From assembly GCF_003938655.1 (NCBI RefSeq), contig NZ_RJJT01000038.1, forward strand, positions 1 to 37,596: a stretch of DNA of 37,596 nucleotides, in the 5' to 3' direction. The position numbers and the translations under genes were made by a program. Shown here piece by piece: positions 8,753 through 17,165 of the stretch; the first letter of the stretch is position 1; each line of letters opens with the position of its first letter. This DNA is from Rhizobium pisi (GTDB lineage Bacteria; Pseudomonadota; Alphaproteobacteria; Rhizobiales; Rhizobiaceae). A model generated the notes under the pieces. The model did no database searches, was not told the DNA's origin, and saw only the letters and a list, made by a program, of their open reading frames with translations.

Positions 8753-8760
8753 GCCACACC

Positions 8761-10002
8761 TCACCGTGTTGTCTTGATTGTGCCGTCAGCGATCCACCGG
8801 TCGATAACGGAGAGGACCTGCTGCGAGAATTCGAGATCATTGATGTGGCAGTCGAGAACTGTCAGCTCGATTGGATCGACCATGACGTTCCGGTACTCAT
8901 CTACCATCTCGGCCAGTGCAACGGGATCATGAGCGGGCATGCCCTCTACGTCCCAAGCGTGAATGCCTTGCGTAGGCAATACAAAATGAACCGGGCCCTT
9001 GGATTGCCGCAGCCGGCTGGCTACTTCACGTGCGAGTTCGCGACGTTCCTCGGCCGTAAGAGATGCTGAAGCAAGAAGACGGTTGTGGGCATGATATGGC
9101 CGGTCTCGAAACCTCTCTGGCACTGGCTGCCAGGTAGCGAAATCAATCATGTCGCCGAAGGCGGGCGCAGCGATGATCGGCGTGCCGCTCTTTCCTGCGG
9201 CAAGCATGCGATTAGCGCCGGCATTCACGACGGACCCAACCATCAGGTTGCCGATTTCGGCGACAGCCAGTTCGAGCACTGCAGCGAAGTAGCCTTGCTC
9301 CGCCAAGCTTTCCAGCGCCATACCACCCATGCCCGTTCCATGGAAAACCGCAACAGAAAAGCCGCGGTCGATCAGCGGTTGGCGTAGATGGATCATGTAC
9401 TGGAGGGCCGACGAACCGAAGCTGACCATGCCTATAACTGGACGATCAGGGTCGGGCGGCTCCACAGCGAGCGCCGCGCCATAAACGGCACCCGCGGCCT
9501 GGCTCAGCGTTGCCTTGCAGATATCGTTGAGGCCATAGAGACCGCCGGCCCATAGGATCATCTGGATATCGGCCGAAAGCCGATCCGGCGCGATGAGTGG
9601 AGAAAACGCGATCGTAGATACAACATACTTCGGAACGCCGATCGGCAGGGCGCGGGCACAATCCAGGGCCAGGTCTGTTCCCATAGTGCCGCCAAGCGCA
9701 ATCATCCCGTCGATGCTCCCCTCGGCATGAAGTTTTGCGCAAAGCGCGGAAGCCCCTGCCGCCATAATCTGCATCGCAAGATTTTCGTCCTCGGCACTGA
9801 CGGCATCCTCGATGGTTTTCCCCGCCGCGGCGGCGACTTCATGCTTGGAAATATTCGTCGGCACAGAAGGGTCGCCGAGCACACTGACATCCATTGTCAG
9901 GACATTTCCGCCGAGCCTGCGGATACGGTCGGCTACATAATTGAGTTCTGCATCCTTGGTGTCGTAAGTGCCGATCACAAGGATCGTTCTCTGCTCGCTC
10001 AT
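8761..10002 (-). CDS. Tm-1-like ATP-binding domain protein (UPF0261 family)
   Basis: 413 aa. The family is named after tomato Tm-1 and the bacterial UPF0261 proteins; the biochemical role in bacteria is not settled. Visible: N-terminal ILVIGTYDTKDAELNYVADRI, DGMIALGGTMGTDLALDCARALPIGVPKYVVST (nucleotide-binding region near 105-140), VFHGTGMGGMALESLAEQGYFAAVLE and NAGANRMLAAGKSGTPIIAAPAFGDMIDF, all typical of the family. Start: ATG at 10002 with GGGGA about eight bases upstream; the ATG at 10017 lacks a site. It is embedded between the two demethylating dehydrogenases and nearly overlaps the next gene, so it very likely serves the same pathway, but I cannot assign a reaction. Confidence 0.85.
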   Translation of the reverse strand: MSEQRTILVIGTYDTKDAELNYVADRIRRLGGNVLTMDVSVLGDPSVPTNISKHEVAAAAGKTIEDAVSAEDENLAMQIMAAGASALCAKLHAEGSIDGMIALGGTMGTDLALDCARALPIGVPKYVVSTIAFSPLIAPDRLSADIQMILWAGGLYGLNDICKATLSQAAGAVYGAALAVEPPDPDRPVIGMVSFGSSALQYMIHLRQPLIDRGFSVAVFHGTGMGGMALESLAEQGYFAAVLELAVAEIGNLMVGSVVNAGANRMLAAGKSGTPIIAAPAFGDMIDFATWQPVPERFRDRPYHAHNRLLASASLTAEERRELAREVASRLRQSKGPVHFVLPTQGIHAWDVEGMPAHDPVALAEMVDEYRNVMVDPIELTVLDCHINDLEFSQQVLSVIDRWIADGTIKTTR

Positions 10003-10034
10003 TTTATAGTTCCCCATTTTCTGTATTATTGACT

Positions 10035-12518
10035 TCAGCCGCGCATGATCGTGCCGCTGGGATCGTAAAATGCCCCAAGCTGGACTCGTGCGGCATGCAT
10101 TTTTCCGGCGATCTGCACCTCGAACTCACCTTCATCGAGCCAGTCTTTCGTTACTCCGGCCTCCCGATGCAGCGAAGCGAGGCCAATCATTGCCTCCACT
10201 CTCCAGCCCCAGCCGCCGGAGGTGATGTGCCCGACAAGCTCGCCCTTCTTGAAGATGGGCTCATTGTGGATGAGGTAAGGGCCAGCCTCGGCGGTGGCGT
10301 GCTCGAGCATGATCGACACCGTGCGATGTGGCGTCGCTGCGCCATGGGTCGCTTTTTGCTTTGCAAGAACATCGCGTCCGACGAAGTCTTCTTTCGAGAG
10401 CTTGACGGCGAAACCGAGACCGGTTTCGAACGGCGTGTCTTCTTCGCCGATATCGTGGCCGAAATGCCGAAAACCCTTTTCTAGGCGGCACGCGCCAAGC
10501 GCGAACATGCCCGCATGGCGAAGTCCATGGGCTGCGCCGACCCTCACGATCTCTTCGTGAAGATGAACGGTGAATTCACTCGGAACCATCAACTCATAGC
10601 CGAGTTCGCCGAGGAACGAACGGCGGATTGCCCAGACGCGCGCGAAGGCAAGGTCGATCTCGCGCGCAGCACCGAAAGCGAATGCCTCGTTTGACAGATC
10701 GTCCGCCGACATCTGCTGCAGGATGGCACGAGACTTCGGACCGTGGATCGTCAAGAGGCCATAGGCTGACGTGGCGTCGAACAGCTCGAACCGCCACGCG
10801 GGATCGGCATGGCTGCGGATATAGGCTTGGTCGCGGATCTGGCTCGGATGGCCCGTGACGATCATGAATTGCTCGGCGGCGATGCGAGTGACCGTGACAT
10901 CGGCTTCGATACCGCCCTTGCCATTGAGGAACTGTGTGTACACCGAGGTACCGACGGCCACGTCCATTTCGGCGCCACTGACGCGGTTCAGCGCCCGTAC
11001 GGCGTCCGGTCCCTGCACCAGGAGCTTGCCATACATTGACTGGTCGATCAGAACCGCCTGATCGCGCGCGGCGAGGCACTCTTCTTTTACACGTTGCGAC
11101 CAGTCCTGCCAGCCGAGGCTCGCCCGCTCTGGCCAGACGGGATTGGCGGGATCGAAATACATCGGCACTTCCCAGCCAATGCGCTCCGCCATCAGGGCAC
11201 CGGCGGAGAGGAGCCGGTCGTGGAGCGGAACGCGGCGGATGCCGCGCGCAGTCTCTATCTGTCGGCCCGGCCAATGCAGGCCCCAGTGAAGGCCGATGCC
11301 TTCAGTGACGCGCTCCGCGTTATAGGCCTTGTTCTTCTGAAAGGGGTGCGCGCGCGCCGCCAGCATCGAGGCGACCGCGCGTGGCGGCTGTCCGTCCGTC
11401 ATCCAGGCCGCCATTGTCAGACCCACGCCGCCGGAATTGAGGATCCCGTTCGAATTCATGCCCGCAGCGATGAACAGGCCGGGCATTTCCGGCGCCGGTC
11501 CGATATAGGGCCGTCCATCGGGCGTAAAGCTCTCGGGCCCGTTGAAGAAGGTCTGAATGCCCATGGTTTCGAGCGCAGGGAAGCGAGTAAAGAATTTTTC
11601 GAGCACTGGTTCGACATGCTCCATGTCGAATGGCAGTTCGTCGAACTCGAAGCTGTCGGGAATGCCGTCGCGCGCCCATGCCTTGCCGCGGGCCTCGAAA
11701 CCGCCGATCAGCAACTTGCCCGCATCTTCCTTGGTGTAAAGGCGTTCCTCAAGTACAACGAGCCCCGGAAGCGTGCGCGGTAGGTCCGGGATAGCTTCGG
11801 TGAGAATATAGAAGTGCTCGGCGGCATGTAGAGGAACGGTTACACCGTGCTCTGCTGCAAAGCGTAGCGACCACATGCCGGCGGCCAGCAGCACCTTCTC
11901 CGTGGCGATCACACCCTTGTCGGTCTCTACGCCAATCACCTTGCCATTGCGTGTCAGGATGCGAATAGCCCGGGTATGCTCATAGATTTTCGAGCCGAGA
12001 GCCTTAGCTCCTTTGGCGAGCGCCTGGGTCACATCCAACGGGTTCACTTGCCCGTTCGATGGCACGAGAAAGCCGCAGTGCACGTCGGAGGTATCGACGA
12101 GCGGCCAGATTTCGTTGATCTCCTCGATGCCGAGAAGTTGGCTCTCAATTTTCATTCGCGCAGCATGGTCGTGGTTGCGACGTAGTTGCTCGGCACGAAT
12201 ATCTGACAAGGCGAGATGCAACGTGCCGTTTTGCTTGTAGCCGGTCGCCTGCCCCGTCTCGACTTCTAGCTCCGTGAAGAGGCGTGCCGTATATTTGGAG
12301 AGCTCGGTCTGGGCGGAACTCTCGCGAAGCTGACCGACGATGCCAGCAGCATGCCAGGTTGTCCCCGAGGCCAGCTGCTTTCTCTCAACAAGAACGGCTC
12401 CTTCTACACCCTTTTTAGCGAGGTGATAGAGGGTAGAGACCCCGATGATGCCGCCGCCGATAATGACAGCCGGCGCGCTTTCCGGAAGATTGTTAAGTGA
12501 GGTCACAGCTGGATCCAT
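10035..12518 (-). CDS. Dimethylglycine/sarcosine dehydrogenase-like FAD protein fused to GcvT domain
   Basis: 827 aa. Order: FAD-dependent DAO domain (GGGIIG at 21-26), FAO_M region, GCV_T and GCV_T_C. LASGTTWHAAG holds His56 at the place where mammalian dimethylglycine and sarcosine dehydrogenases attach FAD covalently. The C-terminal GFRHFGHDIGEEDTPFETGLGF segment is the folate-binding GcvT signature. Such enzymes oxidise an N-methyl group, pass electrons to ETF and trap the carbon as methylene-THF. Start: ATG at 12518 overlaps the aldehyde dehydrogenase by 16 bases; GTG at 12506 (GTGA overlap, GGA upstream) is an alternative. The open frame extends 60 codons further upstream, but that part only shadows the previous gene. 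The exact substrate is unknown. Confidence 0.9.
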   Translation of the reverse strand: MDPAVTSLNNLPESAPAVIIGGGIIGVSTLYHLAKKGVEGAVLVERKQLASGTTWHAAGIVGQLRESSAQTELSKYTARLFTELEVETGQATGYKQNGTLHLALSDIRAEQLRRNHDHAARMKIESQLLGIEEINEIWPLVDTSDVHCGFLVPSNGQVNPLDVTQALAKGAKALGSKIYEHTRAIRILTRNGKVIGVETDKGVIATEKVLLAAGMWSLRFAAEHGVTVPLHAAEHFYILTEAIPDLPRTLPGLVVLEERLYTKEDAGKLLIGGFEARGKAWARDGIPDSFEFDELPFDMEHVEPVLEKFFTRFPALETMGIQTFFNGPESFTPDGRPYIGPAPEMPGLFIAAGMNSNGILNSGGVGLTMAAWMTDGQPPRAVASMLAARAHPFQKNKAYNAERVTEGIGLHWGLHWPGRQIETARGIRRVPLHDRLLSAGALMAERIGWEVPMYFDPANPVWPERASLGWQDWSQRVKEECLAARDQAVLIDQSMYGKLLVQGPDAVRALNRVSGAEMDVAVGTSVYTQFLNGKGGIEADVTVTRIAAEQFMIVTGHPSQIRDQAYIRSHADPAWRFELFDATSAYGLLTIHGPKSRAILQQMSADDLSNEAFAFGAAREIDLAFARVWAIRRSFLGELGYELMVPSEFTVHLHEEIVRVGAAHGLRHAGMFALGACRLEKGFRHFGHDIGEEDTPFETGLGFAVKLSKEDFVGRDVLAKQKATHGAATPHRTVSIMLEHATAEAGPYLIHNEPIFKKGELVGHITSGGWGWRVEAMIGLASLHREAGVTKDWLDEGEFEVQIAGKMHAARVQLGAFYDPSGTIMRG

Positions 12519-13984
12519 GCAGTCTTGAGGTCTAAGAATTTGTCGAGGGCGAAGGTGGATTTGTCGTGGCCGTTGCCAGACTGCTTCACGCCGCCAAGGG
12601 GAACGGTCAGATCGGACCCACCATAAGTGTTGACGTGCACGATTCCGGCCTTCAGTGCCCGGACCATGCGGTGAGCGCGGGACAGATCGGCAGTCCAAAC
12701 CGCCGATGCTAGGCCGAAATCGGTGTCGTTGGCGAGCCGGATGGCCTCATCCTCGTCCTTGAACGGGATTACGGAGAGGACCGGTCCGAAGACCTCTTCA
12801 CGTGCTACTTCCATTTCCGCACGGACATTGGCCAGCACCGTCGGCGCCATAAACCATCCTCCGGTTTCCTCTCTAAGCCGACCACCTCCGGTCAACAGAG
12901 CGGCGCCCTCGGCTTGTGCGCGTTCGGTAAAGCCCATGCTCTTCAGAAGCTGCGCTTCGGAATTGATCGCACCGGCTTCTGTGGATAGGTCCAGAGGATC
13001 TCCCACTTTCATGGACCCTGCGATCTTTGCCACCCTGGCCGCAAACTCTTCGGCGATGGACGCTTCCACCAATAGACGCGAGCCGGCAATGCAAACCTGT
13101 CCGGAATTGCGGAAGATTCCATAGGCGGCTACTTTCGCAGCCTTGTCGAGGTCTGGGGCGTCGGCGAAAATTATATTCGGGCTCTTGCCACCAAGTTCTA
13201 GATAAGTCCGTTTGAGGTTGGAGCGGGCCGAGTATTCCAGAAGCTTTCGTCCAACGCCTCCAGATCCCGTGAAGGCCATCACGTCGACATCCATCGACAG
13301 GGCGAGTGCTTCACCGGTGACAGAGCCCCTGCCAGTGACGACGTTAAAGACCCCCGGGGGCACCCCGGCCTCGAGTGCAAGGTTCGCGAGCCGCAGCAGA
13401 GTAAGAGAGGCCGTCTCCGCTGGCTTCAGGACGACGCTGTTGCCAGCCGCTAGCGCGGGTGCGATCTTCCAGGCACCGATCATGAGAGGGAAGTTCCACG
13501 GCACGATAGCAGCAACGACACCGATGGGCTCCCGGTGCACAAGAGCCAGCACGTCGGTAGCGGTCGGCGCAATCGCACCATAGACCTTATCAATCAATTC
13601 TGCGTAGTAGCGAAAGGTGGAAGCTGCGCTCAATGGCTCGGCCTTAAGGGCCATTGCTATCTCGGTGCCGTTGTCGCGCACGCCAAGTACCGCGAGGTCG
13701 AGCGCATCGCGTTCTATGAGTTCCGCCAGCCGGAACAGCACCTTTTTGCGCTGGGCAGGGGTTGAGCGAGACCAGGCGCCACCCTCGAACGCAGCGCGGC
13801 CCGAGGCGCATGCGAGAGCCACATCGTCATGATCGGCATCGGCAATGGTCGTTAGCTGCTTGCCATCCAGTGGGGAAAATACGTCTAGCGTCGCGCCGGA
13901 TCGGGCCTGCCGCCATGCCCCGTCGATAAGAAGCCCTTGGGGTGCGACCTCGGCTGTTCGCCGGGCGTCAATTTCGCTTTGCAT
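12503..13984 (-). CDS. NAD(P)-dependent aldehyde dehydrogenase (PuuC/betaine-aldehyde type)
   Basis: 493 aa, full-length ALDH superfamily. It oxidises an aldehyde to a carboxylate. Visible: VVAAIVPWNFPLMIGAWK near 157, LKPAE near 186, FTGSGGVG Rossmann loop near 238, the general base Glu263 in LELGGKSPN, and catalytic Cys298 in FRNSGQVCIAGSR. The sequence style is closest to gamma-glutamyl-aminobutyraldehyde or betaine aldehyde dehydrogenases, but substrate cannot be read from this. It is the first gene of the long minus-strand operon. Start: ATG at 13984 with GGAG nine bases upstream. It is divergent from an IclR gene, and the class III aminotransferase across that promoter is a plausible source of its aldehyde (inference). 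Confidence 0.92.
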   Translation of the reverse strand: MQSEIDARRTAEVAPQGLLIDGAWRQARSGATLDVFSPLDGKQLTTIADADHDDVALACASGRAAFEGGAWSRSTPAQRKKVLFRLAELIERDALDLAVLGVRDNGTEIAMALKAEPLSAASTFRYYAELIDKVYGAIAPTATDVLALVHREPIGVVAAIVPWNFPLMIGAWKIAPALAAGNSVVLKPAETASLTLLRLANLALEAGVPPGVFNVVTGRGSVTGEALALSMDVDVMAFTGSGGVGRKLLEYSARSNLKRTYLELGGKSPNIIFADAPDLDKAAKVAAYGIFRNSGQVCIAGSRLLVEASIAEEFAARVAKIAGSMKVGDPLDLSTEAGAINSEAQLLKSMGFTERAQAEGAALLTGGGRLREETGGWFMAPTVLANVRAEMEVAREEVFGPVLSVIPFKDEDEAIRLANDTDFGLASAVWTADLSRAHRMVRALKAGIVHVNTYGGSDLTVPLGGVKQSGNGHDKSTFALDKFLDLKTAWIQL

Positions 13985-14039
13985 ATCGAGTTACTCCACC
14001 GTTCGGTCTTTACCGGGGTGTACGTGGACTTCCCGCCTC

Positions 14040-14146
14040 GACGCCGTTGAAACCAAGGCGTCATACACCTGCAGCAGCAACTGCCACTCCGTGCACCGAC
14101 GGCAGAGCCGTCCTAGACAGTCATCTAACGCAAACTCCCAGTTTGC
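14040..14146 (-). promoter_or_regulatory. Cluster of perfect inverted repeats in the aldehyde dehydrogenase leader
   Basis: Three perfect inverted repeats lie in the leader region of the minus-strand operon: GCAAACT-CCC-AGTTTGC at 14130-14146 (7-bp arms), GACGGC-AGA-GCCGTC at 14098-14112, and GACGCC/GGCGTC at 14040-14062 with an 11-base loop. The 17-base one could be an operator for the IclR protein; together they could fold as a structured 5' leader. No T-run follows any of them, so they are not simple terminators. Function is not established. Confidence 0.4.
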
Positions 14147-14151
14147 TGGTG

Positions 14152-14210
14152 TGGTTCATTATTATCTACACCGTTTCAAAAATGTTGCATCTGAGACTGG
14201 TTTCTGTCAA
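14152..14210 (-). promoter_or_regulatory. Candidate promoter with 15-base block shared with the permease promoter
   Basis: TGGTTCATTATTATC at 14152-14166 is identical to 27571-27585 in front of the permease. On the minus strand a TTGACA -35 box (14210 to 14205) lies 38 bases before the block, against 37 bases at the other copy. The -10 is poor here (CAACAT at an 18-base spacing), consistent with activator control or with another sigma-factor arrangement. The block would fall just downstream of the transcription start, a typical repressor site. The partner regulator is presumably one or both IclR paralogues (inference). Confidence 0.55.
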
Positions 14211-14273
14211 GTAGTGATCAGGCAAGGCGGAAAAAAATGTAAATCGCTGCCAGGGAACGCGAAGGCGAAAGCC

Positions 14274-15062
14274 ATGAAGACAGTCGACAATGCAATGAAA
14301 CTGCTGAGTTTTTTCTCAGCACAAGCCCCTGAGCAAAAGCTGAGCGACCTGGCTCGGGCTGCTGGCATGGACAAGGCAAGCGCTATGCGCAGTCTTGGAT
14401 CGCTGGTCGCCTGTGGCTTGGTTGAGCAGGACAGCGAGACACGTCACTACCGGCTTGGCGCGGGGATGCGAAGGCTCGCTCGCATTCGAAATTCGACCGT
14501 CCCGATCGCGGTGGAGCTTCAGCACGTTCTTCACGATCTGACCGTCCAGACAAATGAAACATCTCACGTCAGCGTCTTTTCCGGGCAGGACATGACGACT
14601 GTGGCGGTATGTGAGCCGTCCCGGCCAACGCGCGTCTTCGTTGATCCCACGCAACCGCTGCCCGTGCACGCAACGGCATCAGGGCTCGTGTTTTTAGCCC
14701 ACGCCAGCGACGCAGTCGTCGATAAGGTGCTAGCAGGCATGGACGTACCGATGAGCTTCACAGCGACCACAATAAGCTCGCCGGCTGAGCTCAGACTTCG
14801 GCTTGACGGTATCCGCAAGCGCGGTTTTGCGACCGCCACTCGCACATTCGAAGACGAGGTCACTGGCATTGCAGCACCGATATTTGACGCTCGTGGGCTG
14901 ATCCAGGCGACGATTGCAGCAGCCTGTATCTCATCTCGAACGACAGAAGTTCTTGCAGGCGAGATCGAGACCTTCGTGCTCCGTGCTTGCCTCTCGGCGA
15001 CCCGCGCCTTGGGCGGTACGCCACCCGCGGATTTTCTACATAGGATCAAGGAGAATGGTTGA
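14274..15062 (+). CDS. IclR-family transcriptional regulator (first paralogue)
   Basis: 262 aa. An N-terminal winged helix-turn-helix (about 1-60, with LSDLARAAGMDKASAMRSLGSLVACGLVEQ) is followed by the IclR effector-binding domain with PLPVHATASG near 130 and GIAAPIFDARG near 200, both family hallmarks. Start: ATG at 14274 with AAGG eight bases upstream and alignment to MKTVD of the paralogue; the frame stays open some 430 bases further upstream, but that part does not look coding. It is divergent from the aldehyde dehydrogenase operon and directly followed by a HAD gene. It probably controls that operon in response to a pathway metabolite (inference). It is closely similar along its length to the regulator at 27819-28601. 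Confidence 0.92.
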   Translation: MKTVDNAMKLLSFFSAQAPEQKLSDLARAAGMDKASAMRSLGSLVACGLVEQDSETRHYRLGAGMRRLARIRNSTVPIAVELQHVLHDLTVQTNETSHVSVFSGQDMTTVAVCEPSRPTRVFVDPTQPLPVHATASGLVFLAHASDAVVDKVLAGMDVPMSFTATTISSPAELRLRLDGIRKRGFATATRTFEDEVTGIAAPIFDARGLIQATIAAACISSRTTEVLAGEIETFVLRACLSATRALGGTPPADFLHRIKENG

Positions 15063-15063
15063 T

Positions 15064-15711
15064 ATGACGCAACGAGCGTTGGTGTTGGATTTTGGCGGCG
15101 TGATTTCAAAAACGCTGTTTGAAACCCATGATTTAAGCGAGGAAGCCCTCGGTCTGGCCCCAGGCACCCTCACATGGCGTGGCCCCTTTGACGTCAGTAC
15201 TGATCCGCTGTGGAGCGATATGCAGGCGGGTCGGATCAGTGAACGGGACTACTGGACTACCCGCGCCCGAGAGACCGGCAGTCTGGTGGGCAAGGAGTGG
15301 GATACGCTCCCACCGTTTCTTAGTGCGGTGCGCGGCGACGATCCCTCGCAGGTCATCCGTCCCGAAGCGCTGGCGGCCATCGCTACAGCAAAAAAGGCCG
15401 GTCACCGTCTGGCGATCCTGTCCAACGAACTCGACCTCTTCTACGGGAAGGAGTTTCGAGACAGGCTTCCGTTCCTCGCAGACTTCGATCTGATTGTCGA
15501 TGCAACTTACACGCAGATCCTGAAGCCTGATCCGCGCGCCTTTGACTTCATTACCGACGGCTTGGCCATATCCGCCGCCGACTGCGTCTTCGTGGACGAC
15601 CAATTAAAGAACATCCGAGGCGGCCAGGCTGTCGGCATGACCTGCGTCCATTTCGATGTCACCCAGCCTGCCGAGAGCTACGAGCGTGCTCTCACTCACC
15701 TTTCTGCCTGA
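15064..15711 (+). CDS. HAD-superfamily hydrolase (HAD-IA type)
   Basis: 215 aa. HAD motif I is LVLDFGGVIS at the N-terminus with the nucleophilic Asp; motif II is LAILSNEL near 120; the motif III Lys is in ILKPDPRAF near 160; motif IV is VFVDDQLKNIRGGQAVGM near 180. This pattern fits small HAD-IA phosphatases or haloacid dehalogenases; substrate unknown. The stop of the IclR gene is followed by one base and then this ATG (TGATATG), so the two are coupled; GGAG lies 10 bases upstream. An ATG at 15055 would be only one base from that site and is less likely. The aminotransferase follows 26 bp later. A HAD phosphatase is not an expected part of N-demethylation, so its role is open. Confidence 0.88.
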   Translation: MTQRALVLDFGGVISKTLFETHDLSEEALGLAPGTLTWRGPFDVSTDPLWSDMQAGRISERDYWTTRARETGSLVGKEWDTLPPFLSAVRGDDPSQVIRPEALAAIATAKKAGHRLAILSNELDLFYGKEFRDRLPFLADFDLIVDATYTQILKPDPRAFDFITDGLAISAADCVFVDDQLKNIRGGQAVGMTCVHFDVTQPAESYERALTHLSA

Positions 15712-15737
15712 CCCATCATATCGAGGAGATCCATCCG

Positions 15738-17093
15738 ATGGCCGATAGCAACTTCCTGACCGAGCATAATGCCCGCCACGTCTGGCACCCCATGGCCCAT
15801 CCGGCCGAAATGAGGGCTAACCCGCCCACTATCATCAGCGCCGGCGAAGGTGCCGAGATCATAGACGTTGACGGTAAACGGCTCTTGGACGGCGTCGGTG
15901 GTCTCTGGAACGTTAATCTCGGCTACTCCTGCGATCCTGTTAAGCAAGCAATCACCACGCAACTGGGCGAACTGCCCTACTACTCGGCCTTTCGCGGAAC
16001 CACTAACGGCCCGCTGATTGAACTTTCGGTGGCGCTTGCTGAGTTTTTTGCTGCCGACGGCATGGTTCGGAGCTTCTTCACATCCGGCGGCTCCGACAGC
16101 GTCGAGACCGCCCTTAGACTTGCTCGCCAATTCCACAAGTTGAATGGACAGCCGGAACGCACCAAATTCGTTTCACTTAAGAAGGGCTATCACGGCACGC
16201 ATTTCGGCGGCGCTAGCGTCAACGGAAACCAGAATTTCCGCCGAGCCTACGAGCCGCTGCTGCCGGGTACGATTCATCTCGCCTCGCCCTACACGTACCG
16301 GAACCCGTTCAACACGGATGATCCAAAGGTGCTTGCAGATAGCATTGCGCGTCAGTTTGCCGATGAGATTGCCTTCCATGGGGCTGATACTATCGCTGCC
16401 TTGATCATGGAGCCCGTGCTTGGTGCGGGAGGAGTCATAGTGCCGCATGAAAGCCTGATGCCGGCCCTACGCGCACTGTGTGACAAGCACGGTATCCTTC
16501 TGATAGCTGACGAAGTTATAACCGCCTTTGGGCGCACCGGTGCCTGGTCGGGAAGCCGGCTGTGGGGAGTCAAGCCGGATATGATGTGCACTGCCAAGGC
16601 GATCACGAACGGCTACTTCCCGTTCGGCGCTGTCATGATCGGCGAAAAGGTGACTGAGGTATTCGAGAACGATCGCACCGCTATGGGCAGCATCGGCCAC
16701 GGTTACACTTATTCAGGCCATCCGGTAGGAGCAGCCGCGGCTATTGTGTGCCTGGCCGAAACGGTCAAGCAGGATCTTGCCACGAACGCGGCCGAACGCG
16801 GCATTGAATTGCTTGAGGGGCTCGAGACCCTCAAGGCACGCTATCCTTTGGTTGGCGATGTACGCGGGAAAGGTCTGATGTGCGCGCTAGAGCTTGTTTC
16901 GAACCGCGACGACAAGGCCCCCGCCGCAAAGGACAAAGTTGCTCAGGTCTATAAGGGCGCCTATGAGGCGGGCGTTATGATTCGCACCTCAGGCAACAAC
17001 ATCATCCTTTCGCCAACGCTTATCATCAGCAAGCAGGACGTGAGCCGCATTCTAGAAGCGCTAGAGGCTGGGCTGAAATCCGCGGCAAACTAA
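15738..17093 (+). CDS. Class III (omega) pyridoxal-phosphate aminotransferase
   Basis: 451 aa. Moves an amino group, usually from a terminal amine or omega-amino acid to pyruvate or 2-oxoglutarate, giving an aldehyde or semialdehyde. Visible: SGGSDSVETALRLAR near 116-130, YHGTHFGG at 151-158, LLIADEVITAFGRTG with the PLP-ring Asp258, and CTAKAITNGYFPFGAV with Lys287, the Schiff-base lysine. Overall it resembles putrescine/beta-alanine:pyruvate transaminases. Start: ATG at 15738 with GAGGAG nine bases upstream. Third gene of the iclR-HAD operon, convergent with aacS. Together with the aldehyde dehydrogenase it could convert a demethylated primary amine to an acid (inference). Confidence 0.92.
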   Translation: MADSNFLTEHNARHVWHPMAHPAEMRANPPTIISAGEGAEIIDVDGKRLLDGVGGLWNVNLGYSCDPVKQAITTQLGELPYYSAFRGTTNGPLIELSVALAEFFAADGMVRSFFTSGGSDSVETALRLARQFHKLNGQPERTKFVSLKKGYHGTHFGGASVNGNQNFRRAYEPLLPGTIHLASPYTYRNPFNTDDPKVLADSIARQFADEIAFHGADTIAALIMEPVLGAGGVIVPHESLMPALRALCDKHGILLIADEVITAFGRTGAWSGSRLWGVKPDMMCTAKAITNGYFPFGAVMIGEKVTEVFENDRTAMGSIGHGYTYSGHPVGAAAAIVCLAETVKQDLATNAAERGIELLEGLETLKARYPLVGDVRGKGLMCALELVSNRDDKAPAAKDKVAQVYKGAYEAGVMIRTSGNNIILSPTLIISKQDVSRILEALEAGLKSAAN

Positions 17094-17101
17094 CCGCCAA
17101 C

Positions 17102-17133
17102 AAAAAGGTCGGGCTCAGTCAAACCTGATCCCG
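17102..17133 (-). terminator. Probable rho-independent terminator of the homogentisate operon
   Basis: On the minus strand, downstream of aacS, CGGGATCA pairs with TGAGCCCG around an 8-base loop with one mismatch (17133 to 17110). It is followed by ACCTTTTTG. No T-run exists on the plus-strand side, so it should stop aacS transcripts rather than aminotransferase transcripts. It lies in the 72-bp convergent gap. Confidence 0.45.
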
Positions 17134-17165
17134 GCCGATACAAGTGACGTTTGTCTCCTAGCCTG

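Noticed and set aside
12519..12698. N-terminal extension of the dimethylglycine dehydrogenase-like gene
   Set aside because: It lies entirely in another frame of the aldehyde dehydrogenase gene and its residues look like shadow coding.
13845..14273. N-terminal extension of the first IclR gene
   Set aside because: It runs through the aldehyde dehydrogenase start and the divergent promoter; similarity to the paralogue begins only at 14274.
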